Below the pieces are notes generated by a model, which did no database searches, was not told where the DNA came from, and saw nothing but the letters and a program-made list of their open reading frames with translations. Positions 1 through 8,249 of a stretch of DNA of 61,379 bases are shown one piece after another (position 1 is the stretch's first letter; the number at the start of each line of letters is the position of its first letter). The stretch is from positions 1-61,379 of the forward strand of contig CAOJOK010000009.1 in the NCBI GenBank assembly GCA_948440265.1. The letters are read 5' to 3'. The translations under genes were made by a program, and so were the position numbers. Source of the DNA: an uncultured Clostridia bacterium (GTDB lineage: Bacteria > Bacillota > Clostridia > Christensenellales > Pumilibacteraceae).

Positions 1-5
1 AACGA

Positions 6-53
6 GTTTCCGCGACGGGGAGTTTACTTCCCGTAAATGACCCGAGCGGAAAC
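6..53. repeat. inverted repeat at the left window edge
   Basis: An 8-bp arm GTTTCCGC (6-13) is complementary to GCGGAAAC (46-53), and inside it ACGGG (15-19) pairs with CCCGT (30-34). It lies downstream of the last gene of the mrnC-thyX-rlmB operon, but there is no T-run, so it is not a standard intrinsic terminator. It could be an RNA processing or regulatory fold belonging to a gene off the left edge. Bases 1-78 hold no other feature that I can see. Confidence 0.3.
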
Positions 54-78
54 GACGTTTGACACCGAAATGCGACGT

Positions 79-807
79 TTATAAACCTTTCAAGTTTTGG
101 CGAAGTTTTTCGTAAACCACCACTCCGCAAGCCACAGACGCATTAAGGGAGTTGATTTCTCCGCGCATAGGCAGGGAAACCGTTCTGTCGCAGATGTTTT
201 TCGTGAGACGCTTGACGCCGCTGCCTTCGCCGCCGATGACGAACGCGACGGCTCCCGTCAAGTCGGTGTCGTAAATATTCTCGCCGTCCATATCGGCGCA
301 GTACACCCACACTCCGAGTTTTTTGAGCTGTTCTATCGTTTCGTTCACGTTCACGACTTTCGCCACTCTTATGTGCGCCGCCGCACCCGACGAAACCTTG
401 ATGACAGTTTCGTTTACGGACACGCTTCTGTGGCGCGGTATTATTACGCCGTGCACGCCCGCGCACTCGCAGACACGCAGTACCGAACCGAGATTGTGCG
501 GGTCTTCCACCCCGTCCAGAATTACGATGAACGGCGGCTCGCCCTTTTCTTCGGCGTACTGCAATATGTCGTCCACTTCGCAATATTTAAAGTCGGTTAT
601 TTCGACGATAAAACCCTGATGCTTGCCCTCGACTTCCCTGTCGAGATATTCCTTATCGCGGTAGAAAATCTTTATGCCGCGGCTCATAGCCGCCGCGATT
701 ATGCGCTTTGCGCCTGCGTCGTCGGCATCTTTTGCGACGACCATTCTGTCCACCGTTCTGCCGCTCTTTATGGTTTCGGAAACGGCGTTGCGTCCGTATA
801 TCTTCAT
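79..807 (-). CDS. rlmB: 23S rRNA (guanosine-2'-O-)-methyltransferase, TrmH/SpoU family
   Basis: A 242-residue SPOUT methyltransferase that would 2'-O-methylate a guanosine of 23S rRNA using SAM. The N-terminal YGRNAVSE and the region around residues 5-75 match the small substrate-binding domain. The C-terminal half carries the SpoU motifs: LDGVEDPHNLGSVLR (motif 1), FVIGGEGSGV (motif 2) and SLPMRGEINSLNASVA (motif 3), which form the trefoil-knot SAM site. Its ATG overlaps the thyX stop by 4 nt, so it is translationally coupled as the last gene of mrnC-thyX-rlmB. Length is normal for the family. RlmB rather than a tRNA TrmH is inferred from length and neighbourhood. Confidence 0.9.
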   Translation of the reverse strand: MKIYGRNAVSETIKSGRTVDRMVVAKDADDAGAKRIIAAAMSRGIKIFYRDKEYLDREVEGKHQGFIVEITDFKYCEVDDILQYAEEKGEPPFIVILDGVEDPHNLGSVLRVCECAGVHGVIIPRHRSVSVNETVIKVSSGAAAHIRVAKVVNVNETIEQLKKLGVWVYCADMDGENIYDTDLTGAVAFVIGGEGSGVKRLTKNICDRTVSLPMRGEINSLNASVACGVVVYEKLRQNLKGL

Positions 808-1553
808 AGCTTTTCTCCCGAGAACTTGCCTGCGCTCTCTTTCAGTCTTTCATAGCGTTCTCTGACTTCCTTGGCTTTGCCGCAGGTCTTTTTGCCTTCC
901 GAGCAGGCTCCGCGCAGGCAGGACGGTCCGCAGTTTTCGAACACGTCGGGTGCGACTTCCAGCACCTGCGAAAGCATTTGCCAGGCAACGTCGCGTATCT
1001 CCCACTGCGCGCGATTGCAGCAGCGCAGTCCGAAAAAGTGCATAAGCTCTCTCGCGTTCATAGTCAGTATCATTTTGGTTTCGCAGGCATTGGGAAGCAC
1101 GAAACGCGCGTCTTCGTTGGCGTGCTCGCCGCCGCCGAGGCGTTCCTGCCAGCCTGCGTACCACTTCGCAATCGTATTCATCTGTTCGGCGAACTCTTTT
1201 GCCGCGCTCTCGCCCAAATCGGATATTGCCGGCGGTATTATATAGTTGAAATCGGTTTCTCCGACATAGCGTTGAGAGCGCACGGAGAAGCTGGCTATTC
1301 TATGACGGGTGACTTGCGCCAGAAACGCGCGGGAAACGCCTTCCACGGAAAAAGTGAACGACGCGTGCTCGAACGGCGAAAGGTGGTTCATATTTTTCAG
1401 CATTTTTATAAACTTCGCGTTGTCGCTTCCTTCTATGCGCTCTATGAGCGAGTCCATATCCAACGACGAATAGCACAGCTTGGACGCAAGTGCAATCGTC
1501 CCTTCGGGGTTTTCCGTGAACCGTATCAATTTTGCTTTTGCCGTTACTGCCAT
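804..1553 (-). CDS. thyX: FAD-dependent thymidylate synthase ThyX
   Basis: A 249-residue flavin-dependent thymidylate synthase that makes dTMP from dUMP with methylene-THF and NADPH, replacing ThyA. The diagnostic ThyX signature RHRxxSxxxxSxR is present as RHRIASFSVRSQR near residues 83-95. A second conserved patch, RxLMHFFGLRCCNRAQWEIR, supports the call. Unusually for ThyX, the C-terminal 45 residues are Cys-rich (CGPSCLRGACSEGKKTCG), which may bind a metal or be a disordered tail. Start is supported by a GGAAGAAGAA-type SD. It sits between mrnC (18-nt gap) and rlmB (4-nt overlap) in one operon. Confidence 0.93.
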   Translation of the reverse strand: MAVTAKAKLIRFTENPEGTIALASKLCYSSLDMDSLIERIEGSDNAKFIKMLKNMNHLSPFEHASFTFSVEGVSRAFLAQVTRHRIASFSVRSQRYVGETDFNYIIPPAISDLGESAAKEFAEQMNTIAKWYAGWQERLGGGEHANEDARFVLPNACETKMILTMNARELMHFFGLRCCNRAQWEIRDVAWQMLSQVLEVAPDVFENCGPSCLRGACSEGKKTCGKAKEVRERYERLKESAGKFSGEKL

Positions 1554-1571
1554 TTCTTCTTCCTCTCTTTT

Positions 1572-1964
1572 TTATTCTACCGTTTCGCGGTTTGTGGCTT
1601 TGAGTATCTCGTTCAGTCTTTCCGTTCTGCCCGAAAGATACAGCCAGCCGAGCAGAGCTTCGTATGCCGTTGCCTTGCGGTATTCGCTCCACGCCGCGTT
1701 TTTCGGTTTATTGTTTGTCTTGGTGTTCTGTCCGCGCCGCACAATCAAGCTTTCTTCTTCGCTCAACATCGGCGCAAGGGCGTCCAGCATTTTCGCCTGT
1801 GCCTTTGCCGACACGAAAGCCGTCTCGCGTTTTGCCAGCTCCGCCGATTTGAAGTCGTGCTCCTCTATCAACATTCGGCGCACATACTCCGAGTGTACGG
1901 CATCGCCCATAAAGGCAAGCGCGGTATTGCTTAACATCGTCAGTTTCGATTCCGTCATACTCAT
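1572..1964 (-). CDS. mrnC: Mini-ribonuclease 3
   Basis: A 130-residue RNase III catalytic domain without a dsRNA-binding domain, the Mini-III enzyme that matures the ends of 23S rRNA in Bacillota. The catalytic signature is FMGDAVHSEYVR near residues 18-29, with a second conserved acidic patch AYEALLGWLYL around 102-112. The start is uncertain: ATG codons at 1964, 1958 and 1937 are in frame, and the best promoter overlaps the first one, so a near-leaderless start at 1958 or initiation at 1937 is possible. It heads the mrnC-thyX-rlmB operon. Confidence 0.88.
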   Translation of the reverse strand: MSMTESKLTMLSNTALAFMGDAVHSEYVRRMLIEEHDFKSAELAKRETAFVSAKAQAKMLDALAPMLSEEESLIVRRGQNTKTNNKPKNAAWSEYRKATAYEALLGWLYLSGRTERLNEILKATNRETVE

Positions 1965-1993
1965 AGTATAGCACAGTCGGGCGTTCTCGGCAA
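1965..1993 (-). promoter_or_regulatory. sigma-A-type promoter of mrnC-thyX-rlmB
   Basis: On the minus strand TTGCCG (1993-1988) is followed after 17 bp by TATACT (1970-1965), with TG two bases upstream of the -10 hexamer. The expected transcription start falls at about 1958, on or next to the mrnC start codons. Confidence 0.55.
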
Positions 1994-2017
1994 ACGAATA
2001 GCGCAGGTTTTACGAAT

Positions 2018-3250
2018 TTAGCTTTCGCCGTTTGCCAGCGGCAGGCGTTTGGCGGCGTCGCTTTTAAACAGCACTTTCAAAAGTATGGGCGCGAGCAGGG
2101 ACGACACTATCACGAGCGCGATTACCGCAGACAGGTAAACGGCAGGCACAAGTCCGGACTCTACACCCTTTTGCGCCACTATCAGCGCGACTTCGCCGCG
2201 CGCAATCATACCAACGCCTATTTTCAGCGAGTCTTTCATTCCGAAGCTGCACATCTTTGCCGCTCCGCCGCAGCCTATTATTTTTCCTGCTATGCCTGCC
2301 AGCACGAACAGTGCGGCAAACAGCAATATCGACGGGGTCATTCCTTCGAACGTCGTCTTGATTCCTATAGACGCAAAGAATACGGGCGAGAAAATCATAT
2401 ACGAACCCACGTCCACTTTATTCTCTATATATCCCGTATCTTTTAAGTTGGACAGGATTATGCCTGCAAGGTATGCGCCCGTTATATCGGCGATACCGAA
2501 AAAGTGTTCGGCGGCGTAAGCGTATAAAAAGCACACGGCAAGCCCCAGAATGGGCACTCTGCGGCGGTGCGGATATTTTTTGACCAGCCACTTGAACACC
2601 GTATTCAACAGTACGCCGACGCCTATCGCGCACACGAAAAACAGCACGGTTTTGAGTACGACGTCCAGCGCCGCCGCACCTGCGCCTGCGCCCGACGGAT
2701 TGTCGAGCCCCATAACGACGGTCAGAATCACTATGCCGACGACGTCGTCGATTATAGCGGCGGACAGTATTGCCGTGCCGACTTTGCCTTTGAGCTTGCC
2801 GAGTTCTTTAAGCGTTTCCACCGTTATGGACACGCTGGTCGCCGTTATTATAACGCCGACGAACACACAGGACAGCACGGCTTTGAAGTCGGCGGTTCCG
2901 AAAAACGGCATTGCCACCAAAAAGCCGAGTCCGAGCGGAACGACTACTCCGAATGCCGCAATCAGCATTGCCACAAGCCCCGTGTTTTTCAGTTCTTTCA
3001 AGTCGGTTTCCAGACCTGCCGAAAACATTATCATAACCACGCCGATTTCGGCTATTATGCTCAACGTATCCGATTCTCTGACGGGGACGAACGCGCCGCC
3101 CGTAAGCGGCGACCAAATTGCCGTGCCGAGAAACAGTCCGGCTATTATCGCGCCCACGACCTGCGGCAGTCCGAGGCGTTTCATCAATATGCCGAAGCCC
3201 TTTGTAAACAGCAATATCAGAGCAAGCTCTAACAAAAAAGTATAATCCAT
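2018..3250 (-). CDS. CPA2-type cation:proton antiporter
   Basis: A 410-residue polytopic membrane protein of the monovalent cation:proton antiporter-2 (Kef/NapA-like) family, expected to exchange Na+ or K+ for H+ across the cytoplasmic membrane. About 12 hydrophobic segments are visible, with family motifs RLGLPQVVGAIIAGLFLG near residue 25, MFSAGLETDL near 75 and the ion-binding pair in SAAIIDDVVGIV near 165. There is no C-terminal TrkA/RCK domain, so it lacks the nucleotide-gating module of KefB/KefC. It is the last gene of mazG-dusB-antiporter, 18 nt after dusB. Ion specificity cannot be read from sequence. Confidence 0.85.
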   Translation of the reverse strand: MDYTFLLELALILLFTKGFGILMKRLGLPQVVGAIIAGLFLGTAIWSPLTGGAFVPVRESDTLSIIAEIGVVMIMFSAGLETDLKELKNTGLVAMLIAAFGVVVPLGLGFLVAMPFFGTADFKAVLSCVFVGVIITATSVSITVETLKELGKLKGKVGTAILSAAIIDDVVGIVILTVVMGLDNPSGAGAGAAALDVVLKTVLFFVCAIGVGVLLNTVFKWLVKKYPHRRRVPILGLAVCFLYAYAAEHFFGIADITGAYLAGIILSNLKDTGYIENKVDVGSYMIFSPVFFASIGIKTTFEGMTPSILLFAALFVLAGIAGKIIGCGGAAKMCSFGMKDSLKIGVGMIARGEVALIVAQKGVESGLVPAVYLSAVIALVIVSSLLAPILLKVLFKSDAAKRLPLANGES

Positions 3251-3268
3251 AGTATCGAATAACCTCGT

Positions 3269-4216
3269 TTACAGTTCCTTTAAAATTCCTATCACTCCGT
3301 CGAAATTTCTTTCCGACATAATCCGTGTTTTTATCTGTTTTATATTCGGCACGCCTTTGAGATAGTGCGCCGCGTGCTTGCGGAAGTTTGCCACGGCATA
3401 GCTTTCGCTGAAATACTCCGACATATATTCGGCGTGCAGTATTGCGGCTTCTCTTTTTCCGAGTATCTTGCCATTGAGTATTTCGCCGAACAGCGACGGA
3501 TTGCCCAGCGCGCCCCTGCCTATCGCCACTCCGTCGGCGCCGCTTTCGGCAAGTTTTTTTTCGAAATCGTCCGCCGAAGCCACGTCGCCGTTTCCGAGTA
3601 CGGGAATTTTTACAGCGGCTTTGACGCGCGCTATCGCCTGCCAATCGGCAGTGCCCGAATACAGCTGCCGCACCGTTCTGCCGTGCACGGTCAGCATTGC
3701 CGCGCCTGCCTTTTCCATTTCGGCGGCGAAGCGTTCGGCTCCGCTTTTATCCTCTCTGCCCAGACGCATTTTTACGGTTACGGGTCTGCCGTCTGCCGCC
3801 GCTTTTGCCGCCTGCACTATTTCCGCCGCCCGTGACGTATCGTCCAAGAGCGCGCTTCCTGCGCCCGTCTTGGTGACTTTCGGCATAGGACAGCCCATAT
3901 TGATATCGATTATGTCGAACTTTTTAAGTGCGGCGCAGTCTTTAATCACTTCGAAAAAAACATCGGGGTCGGAGCCGAAAAGCTGAACGCAGGTCGGACT
4001 TTCCCCTTCGAAACAGCGAAGCAGAATTTCGGTCTTTTCGTTGCGGTATTTGAGTCCGTTGACGCTGACCATTTCCGTTGTCGTAAGACCTGCGCCGCAC
4101 TCTTTGCAGAGCCGTCGAAAAGCCACGTCGGTGAACCCTGCAAGCGGCGCAAGCGCGATATTGTTCTTCAAGGGGACATTGCCTATTTTCAGACTTTTCA
4201 CGAAAGTCGATTTCAC
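3269..4216 (-). CDS. dusB: tRNA-dihydrouridine synthase
   Basis: A 315-residue FMN-dependent TIM-barrel enzyme that reduces uridines in the tRNA D-loop to dihydrouridine. Visible family motifs are NNIALAPLAGFTDVAFRRLC at the N-terminus, DINMGCPMPKVTKTGAGSAL with the catalytic Cys near residue 105, VKMRLG, TVHGRT and VAIGRGALGNPSLF at the phosphate-binding end. Its ATG overlaps the mazG stop by 4 nt, indicating coupled translation. In many Bacillota dusB is the single Dus paralogue, which is the basis for the gene symbol; other Dus subfamilies cannot be excluded. Confidence 0.9.
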   Translation of the reverse strand: MKSTFVKSLKIGNVPLKNNIALAPLAGFTDVAFRRLCKECGAGLTTTEMVSVNGLKYRNEKTEILLRCFEGESPTCVQLFGSDPDVFFEVIKDCAALKKFDIIDINMGCPMPKVTKTGAGSALLDDTSRAAEIVQAAKAAADGRPVTVKMRLGREDKSGAERFAAEMEKAGAAMLTVHGRTVRQLYSGTADWQAIARVKAAVKIPVLGNGDVASADDFEKKLAESGADGVAIGRGALGNPSLFGEILNGKILGKREAAILHAEYMSEYFSESYAVANFRKHAAHYLKGVPNIKQIKTRIMSERNFDGVIGILKEL

Positions 4217-5454
4217 TTTTCGAACTCTCCGATATATTCTTCCACGGCTTTATTTAACGCGGTTTCTGCGTCGATACCGCTCTTTGCCGCCCTTTTGACA
4301 AGCTCGAACAGCGCCGTTTGAAGCTCGGCTTCGGTTATATCTTTCACTCCGTCATAGCTTGCCCTATCCGCTTTTACCACCTTTTTATAAGCCTTTTGAG
4401 CTTTTAAAAGCGACGGAAAGCCTTTCGGCAGTCTGGTCAGAATATCGTACAGCGACACATACTTTTTTTCTTCCGCCTTGGCGTTCTCCCAAAACTTCAA
4501 CGCTTCATCCGACTCTTTTGCCCTATCGCTTCCGAAGATGTGGGTATGGCGGAAATACAGTTTATTGCACAGCTCGGTCACGGCGTCGTTCAATGTGAAC
4601 TCGCCCGTGCGCGACGCTATGTCGCAGTGAAATACCGCCTGCAAAAGCACGTCGCCTATTTCTTCGCGCAGAGCGTCCGTGTCTTTGGCATCTATCGCGT
4701 CCACGGCTTCGTACGCTTCTTCTATCAGGTTGGAGCGAATGGATTCGTGCGTCTGCGCCTTATCCCACGGACAGCCGTCGGGGGCGGTCAGTCTGTTCAT
4801 CATTCTTACAAGGTCGGCGACGCCGCAGCGTTTTTTGCCGAGAGAGCTGTCGCCGTCTATAAACAGCGCCGTGGTTATATCGTACTTTTCCGCTCGGTCG
4901 ATATTTTCCAAAGTCGTCTTTTCGCTCTTGCCGTTTCGGTACATAACGACTTCCTGTTCCGCGTCGTAATACTCCGAAAGGTACAGCTTTAATTCGCCTG
5001 CGATAAACCTATCGCCTATCTCTATTATTTCCAGAGCCGCGCCGCTGTCGATGTACGGTTTCAGCTCCACCGCGCAATACGCAGTCATAGTCAGTTTCGC
5101 CGAGCAGGGGTTTTGCGCGCCGCCGCCGACTCCGCGGATAATTTCAAAAGCCGCGCCCTGCTCTTTCAGCGCAAGCGCTATGCCGTCGGTCAGTCCGTCG
5201 CCGTCCGTGCAGTATGCGACGCTGCCGTTTTTATTTTCCAAGTCTATCAATCTTTCGGCTATTTTCCTGTCCAGCGAATCGAAGTCGTCCGCGCTTTGGA
5301 AAATATCGTCCATAGAAACGACCGCCTTTTTGACGGCTTTCAGCGCAGGCGTCTTTTGCGTTTTGACCGCGACTGCCGCGGCGCGCTCTATCGCATCTCT
5401 TGCTTTCAAAGTCAAATCTTCGGGCGCGTTTCCCACGCCGATTACGGTTATCAT
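4213..5454 (-). CDS. mazG: YabN-type fusion: tetrapyrrole-methylase-like domain + MazG NTP pyrophosphohydrolase
   Basis: A 413-residue two-domain protein. Residues 1 to about 190 form a TP-methylase-like domain (ITVIGVGNAPEDLTLKARDAI; later IIRGVGGGAQNPCSA), as in Bacillus YabN. Residues about 225-400 form a MazG domain that hydrolyses (d)NTPs to NMP and PPi, with LTAPDGCPWDKAQTHESI, the Mg-binding EExxE-type pattern in LIEEAYEAVDAI, and EEIGDVLLQAVFH. I placed the start at ATG 5454 because AAAGGAG sits 10 nt upstream and the protein begins right at the TP-methylase fold; an in-frame extension upstream is not supported. First gene of the mazG-dusB-antiporter operon. Likely role: house-cleaning of non-canonical nucleotides. 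Confidence 0.88.
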   Translation of the reverse strand: MITVIGVGNAPEDLTLKARDAIERAAAVAVKTQKTPALKAVKKAVVSMDDIFQSADDFDSLDRKIAERLIDLENKNGSVAYCTDGDGLTDGIALALKEQGAAFEIIRGVGGGAQNPCSAKLTMTAYCAVELKPYIDSGAALEIIEIGDRFIAGELKLYLSEYYDAEQEVVMYRNGKSEKTTLENIDRAEKYDITTALFIDGDSSLGKKRCGVADLVRMMNRLTAPDGCPWDKAQTHESIRSNLIEEAYEAVDAIDAKDTDALREEIGDVLLQAVFHCDIASRTGEFTLNDAVTELCNKLYFRHTHIFGSDRAKESDEALKFWENAKAEEKKYVSLYDILTRLPKGFPSLLKAQKAYKKVVKADRASYDGVKDITEAELQTALFELVKRAAKSGIDAETALNKAVEEYIGEFEK

Positions 5455-5618
5455 AAAGTCGTTCTCCTTTTTTCCAAACCGCAGATAAGTATACCACTTT
5501 TGCGGCGGATATTGCAAATAAAAATCGACGCTTTTTATATAAATTGTGCTTACATTTATTGCCTTGTATATTACACAAACTTTCGATAAATAATATAAGT
5601 ACAAGGAGGAAAAGCAAG

Positions 5619-5774
5619 ATGGAAAAGCTTAATTCGGGCGCAATAGCACCCAAGACCGGCGAATATAACGTCGTGTCTTCGAAAGGTCGTATCATCGGCA
5701 CTGTCCACGTAAGCAAAGGCGACAGAATGCCTCCGACGCAGAGTTCCAATAACCACTTCGAATTCAACAAGTAA
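5619..5774 (+). CDS. small YjzC-like protein
   Basis: A 51-residue polar protein with no membrane segment. The pattern GAIAPKTGEYNVVSSKG followed by VSKGDRMPPTQ resembles the small YjzC family of Bacillota, whose function is unknown. A strong SD (AAGGAGG at 5603-5609) decides the ATG at 5619. It stands alone on the plus strand, divergent from mazG, and is followed by an intrinsic terminator at 5881-5918, so it is a monocistronic unit. The family assignment rests on pattern only. Confidence 0.7.
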   Translation: MEKLNSGAIAPKTGEYNVVSSKGRIIGTVHVSKGDRMPPTQSSNNHFEFNK

Positions 5775-5880
5775 CTCGTAGTATTTCAAGGAACTTTAAG
5801 TCCGTCTTTGACTGCTGCGGCTGAACAATCGTAAAGTAATTCGGTTTTATCTCACCCGATAGCTACATAGGACGGCATAA

Positions 5881-5918
5881 AAAACCGCTTGAACATTAGG
5901 TTTCGAGCGGCTTTTTAT
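5881..5918 (+). terminator. intrinsic terminator downstream of the small YjzC-like gene
   Basis: AACCGCTTGAA and TTTCGAGCGGC form an imperfect stem around the loop CATTAGG, followed by TTTTTATTTTT. The stretch 5775-5880 between the gene and this hairpin shows nothing recognisable. Confidence 0.65.
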
Positions 5919-5960
5919 TTTTCCGCAAAAAGGATTTTCTTTAAACGGCTTGAAAAACGG

Positions 5961-5990
5961 TTGACAAAACAAATGCAATTAAAGTATAAT
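5961..5990 (+). promoter_or_regulatory. consensus promoter of tRNA-Val
   Basis: TTGACA (5961-5966), 18-bp spacer, TATAAT (5985-5990): both hexamers are perfect. The tRNA begins 16 bp after the -10 element, so the 5' leader is very short. Confidence 0.85.
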
Positions 5991-6005
5991 AAAAAAGCTG
6001 TCCGC

Positions 6006-6081
6006 GGAAGTTTAGCTCAGCTGGGAGAGCATCTGCCTTACAAGCAGAGGGTCACAGGTTCGAGCCCTGTAACTTCCACCA
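6006..6081 (+). tRNA. tRNA-Val, anticodon UAC
   Basis: A 76-nt tRNA. The acceptor arms GGAAGTT (6006-6012) and AACTTCC (6071-6077) pair perfectly; the discriminator is A6078 and the CCA is encoded (6079-6081). The anticodon stem TCTGC/GCAGA encloses CTTACAA, giving anticodon TAC at 6039-6041, which reads valine codons GTA/GTG. The T-arm is CAGGTTCGAGCCCTG. The last 7 nt are the beginning of a 52-bp direct repeat that recurs at 9791, marking this gene as the probable integration target of the neighbouring cassette. Confidence 0.97.
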
Positions 6082-6126
6082 AGTCAAGACCTGAAACGAT
6101 TTGTTTTGGGTCTTTTTGTTTTTGTG
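6075..6126. repeat. 52-bp direct repeat, copy 1 (putative attL at tRNA-Val)
   Basis: Bases 6075-6126 are identical to 9791-9842 at every position; the flanking bases differ (6074 T vs 9790 C; 6127 T vs 9843 C). The repeat starts in the tRNA acceptor arm (TCCACCA) and runs through the tRNA's terminator. This is the classic arrangement left when an element integrates at a tRNA 3' end. Confidence 0.9.
6086..6120 (+). terminator. tRNA-Val terminator, contained in the direct repeat
   Basis: AAGACC (6086-6091) pairs with GGTCTT (6109-6114), followed by a T-rich run. The same hairpin is present in the second repeat copy at 9802-9836, where it lies downstream of the DUF262/HNH gene. Confidence 0.6.
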
Positions 6127-6214
6127 TAGAGTCAGACGTTTGACATAATAGTGCGGACGCACTGTTTTATCACGCGCTCACATAGTGTCAAAGTCTTTTT
6201 CTTTTAATATATGC

Positions 6215-6243
6215 TTGAAAGATTGTGGCTTTTGTGCTATAAT
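6215..6243 (+). promoter_or_regulatory. extended -10 promoter of the HaeIII-like R-M operon
   Basis: TTGAAA (6215-6220), 17-bp spacer, TATAAT (6238-6243) with the TGn extension. The predicted start near 6250 leaves only about 10 nt to the ATG at 6260 and about 25 nt to the TTG at 6275. Confidence 0.75.
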
Positions 6244-6274
6244 ACAAATATATTCAAGTATGGAGAACTATCAT

Positions 6275-7279
6275 TTGAAAGTCATAAGTTTATTTAGCGG
6301 TTGCGGCGGTCTTGATTTGGGCTTTGAAAGAGCAGGTTTTGAAATTCCTATCGCAAATGAATATGACCCCACTATATGGGAAACGTTTATTGAAAATCAC
6401 CCTAATACCAAATTGATTAAGGGCGATATTCGTAATGTAAATGCAAATGATTTTCCTAATGATATTGACGGTATTATAGGCGGACCGCCTTGTCAATCGT
6501 GGTCGGAAGCAGGTGCTTTGCGCGGAATTGATGACGCTCGCGGAAAACTGTTTTACGAATATATAAGAATACTTAAAGAAAAACAGCCGAAATTTTTTCT
6601 TGCCGAAAATGTTAGCGGTATGCTTGCTTCACGCCACAAAAAAGCCGTTGAAAACATTATAAATACTTTCAAAAATTGCGGTTACAATGTTTCATTAACT
6701 TTGGTAAACGCAAAAGATTACGGAGTTGCACAAGAACGCAAACGCGTGTTTTATATCGGTTTCCGAAAAGACTTGAATATAGATTTTAAGTTTCCGAAAG
6801 GTTCTACGCAGGACAGACATAATAGACTTACATTGCGCGATATTATTTGGGATTTACAATTTACGGCAGTTCCTGCTAATGAAAAAAATTATCATAATCC
6901 AAATGCTATAAATAATAACGAATACTTTACAGGTGCATACTCCCCGATTTTTATGAGTAGGAATAGAGTTAAATCGTGGGACGAGCAAGCATTTACGGTG
7001 CAAGCATCGGGACGACAATGTCAAATACACCCACAAGCGCCGAAAATGGTTTTTATTGAACAAAATAAACGCGAATTTGTCAAAGGTAAAGAGTATTTAT
7101 ATCGCAGAATGACTATTCGGGAAATAGCGAGAATACAAGGTTTTCCCGATAAGTTCAAATTTATTTATACAAATACAGATGACGCATATAAAATGATTGG
7201 CAATGCCGTACCCGTAAATCTTGCGTATGAAGTTGCCGTAGCAATTAAATCGGCGTTGGAAAGCATAGGAGAAAAATAA
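6275..7279 (+). CDS. C5-cytosine DNA methyltransferase, M.HaeIII-like (predicted GGCC)
   Basis: A 334-residue m5C methyltransferase transferring methyl from SAM to cytosine in DNA. Motifs in order: [13 protein letters not shown] (I), GGPPCQSWS with the catalytic Cys (IV), AENVSG (VI), [12 protein letters not shown] (VIII), [14 protein letters not shown] (IX), [11 protein letters not shown] (X). From memory it tracks M.HaeIII closely, including the target-recognition stretch FMSRNRV and [10 protein letters not shown], so GGCC specificity is predicted. I chose TTG 6275 because GGAG lies 9 nt upstream and the protein then begins exactly like M.HaeIII; ATG 6260 in the same frame has no SD and is the alternative. 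Its stop abuts the cognate endonuclease start. Confidence 0.93.
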   Translation: MKVISLFSGCGGLDLGFERAGFEIPIANEYDPTIWETFIENHPNTKLIKGDIRNVNANDFPNDIDGIIGGPPCQSWSEAGALRGIDDARGKLFYEYIRILKEKQPKFFLAENVSGMLASRHKKAVENIINTFKNCGYNVSLTLVNAKDYGVAQERKRVFYIGFRKDLNIDFKFPKGSTQDRHNRLTLRDIIWDLQFTAVPANEKNYHNPNAINNNEYFTGAYSPIFMSRNRVKSWDEQAFTVQASGRQCQIHPQAPKMVFIEQNKREFVKGKEYLYRRMTIREIARIQGFPDKFKFIYTNTDDAYKMIGNAVPVNLAYEVAVAIKSALESIGEK

Positions 7280-8233
7280 ATGAGTGTACAAAGCAATAAT
7301 CAAGGTCGCGCATACGAATATATTTGTTTGACCACTTTATGCTCCGAAATCAGTAAATTTCGTAATGTTGAAATTGAGCAAAACAGCGCATATAATGCTG
7401 CTTATCACGCTTGGTCGCAAGTGGGACAAGTTTTTCAAAATATTTTGATTGATAGTGCAAAATCTGCCGTTGCAACTATATTCGATATGGAACCTATGAT
7501 TATCGAGAAAAGCAACGATTTATTAAAATTAAAAATTCAAACCGATAGCGAAGGTAAAGACGGAGATGTACGCGATATTGTTATACGCCGTAAAGATGTA
7601 CAATGGGAAATCGGTTTAAGTATTAAACACAATCATTTTGCAGTAAAACACAGCCGTTTAGCAAAATCATTAGACTTCGGGCAAAAGTGGTTTTGTATGC
7701 CTTGTTCCGAAAGTTATTGGAATGAAATTAAACCCATATTCGATTATCTTAAAGAACAAAAAGACAAACATAAAAATTGGAGCGATTTACCGTATAAAGA
7801 TAGAGACGTGTATGTTCCGTTATTGCAAGCGTTTATGAATGAAATTAGGCACAGTAACGCATTAAACGGCGAAGTGACAAAAAGAATGGTTGAATACTTA
7901 CTTGGAGAATTTGATTTTTACAAAGTTATCAGTATTGATACAAAACGTATTACACAAATTCAAACATATAACTTGCACGGTACATTAAATCAAGCAAGTA
8001 AACAGTCAAAACCTAAAATTGAAGTGCCTATTGCATATTTACCTACGCGAATTGTCAGTTTAGATTTTAAGCCGAACAGTACAAATACTGTCGAATTATA
8101 TATGGACGGTGGTTGGCAATTCAGTTTTAGAATACATAACGCTTCTACCAAAGTTGAAACAAGTCTTAAATTCGACATACAAATCGTCGGTATGCCTACA
8201 ACGATTATATCAATAAATTGTAGATGGATTTGA
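7280..8233 (+). CDS. HaeIII-family type II restriction endonuclease
   Basis: A 317-residue protein beginning SNNQGRAYEYICLTTL, the N-terminal pattern of the RE_HaeIII family. Candidate catalytic residues lie in GKDGDVRDIVI (near residue 95) followed by WEIGLSIKHNH, which fits a PD-(D/E)XK-type D...(E)xK arrangement. It starts immediately after the methyltransferase stop with GGAG 8 nt upstream, so the pair is translationally coupled with the methyltransferase first, which favours protection before cleavage. With the adjacent M.HaeIII-like enzyme it would cut unmodified GGCC. Family call is by pattern and context. Confidence 0.8.
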   Translation: MSVQSNNQGRAYEYICLTTLCSEISKFRNVEIEQNSAYNAAYHAWSQVGQVFQNILIDSAKSAVATIFDMEPMIIEKSNDLLKLKIQTDSEGKDGDVRDIVIRRKDVQWEIGLSIKHNHFAVKHSRLAKSLDFGQKWFCMPCSESYWNEIKPIFDYLKEQKDKHKNWSDLPYKDRDVYVPLLQAFMNEIRHSNALNGEVTKRMVEYLLGEFDFYKVISIDTKRITQIQTYNLHGTLNQASKQSKPKIEVPIAYLPTRIVSLDFKPNSTNTVELYMDGGWQFSFRIHNASTKVETSLKFDIQIVGMPTTIISINCRWI

Positions 8234-8249
8234 TTTTAGGAGAAACAAT

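Noticed and set aside
97..855. Long plus-strand frames opposite rlmB, and many similar frames opposite other genes
   Set aside because: They mirror the antisense of well-supported genes, have no SD, and encode Arg/His/Cys-rich sequence without domain logic. In this GC-balanced genome antisense frames stay open by codon bias.
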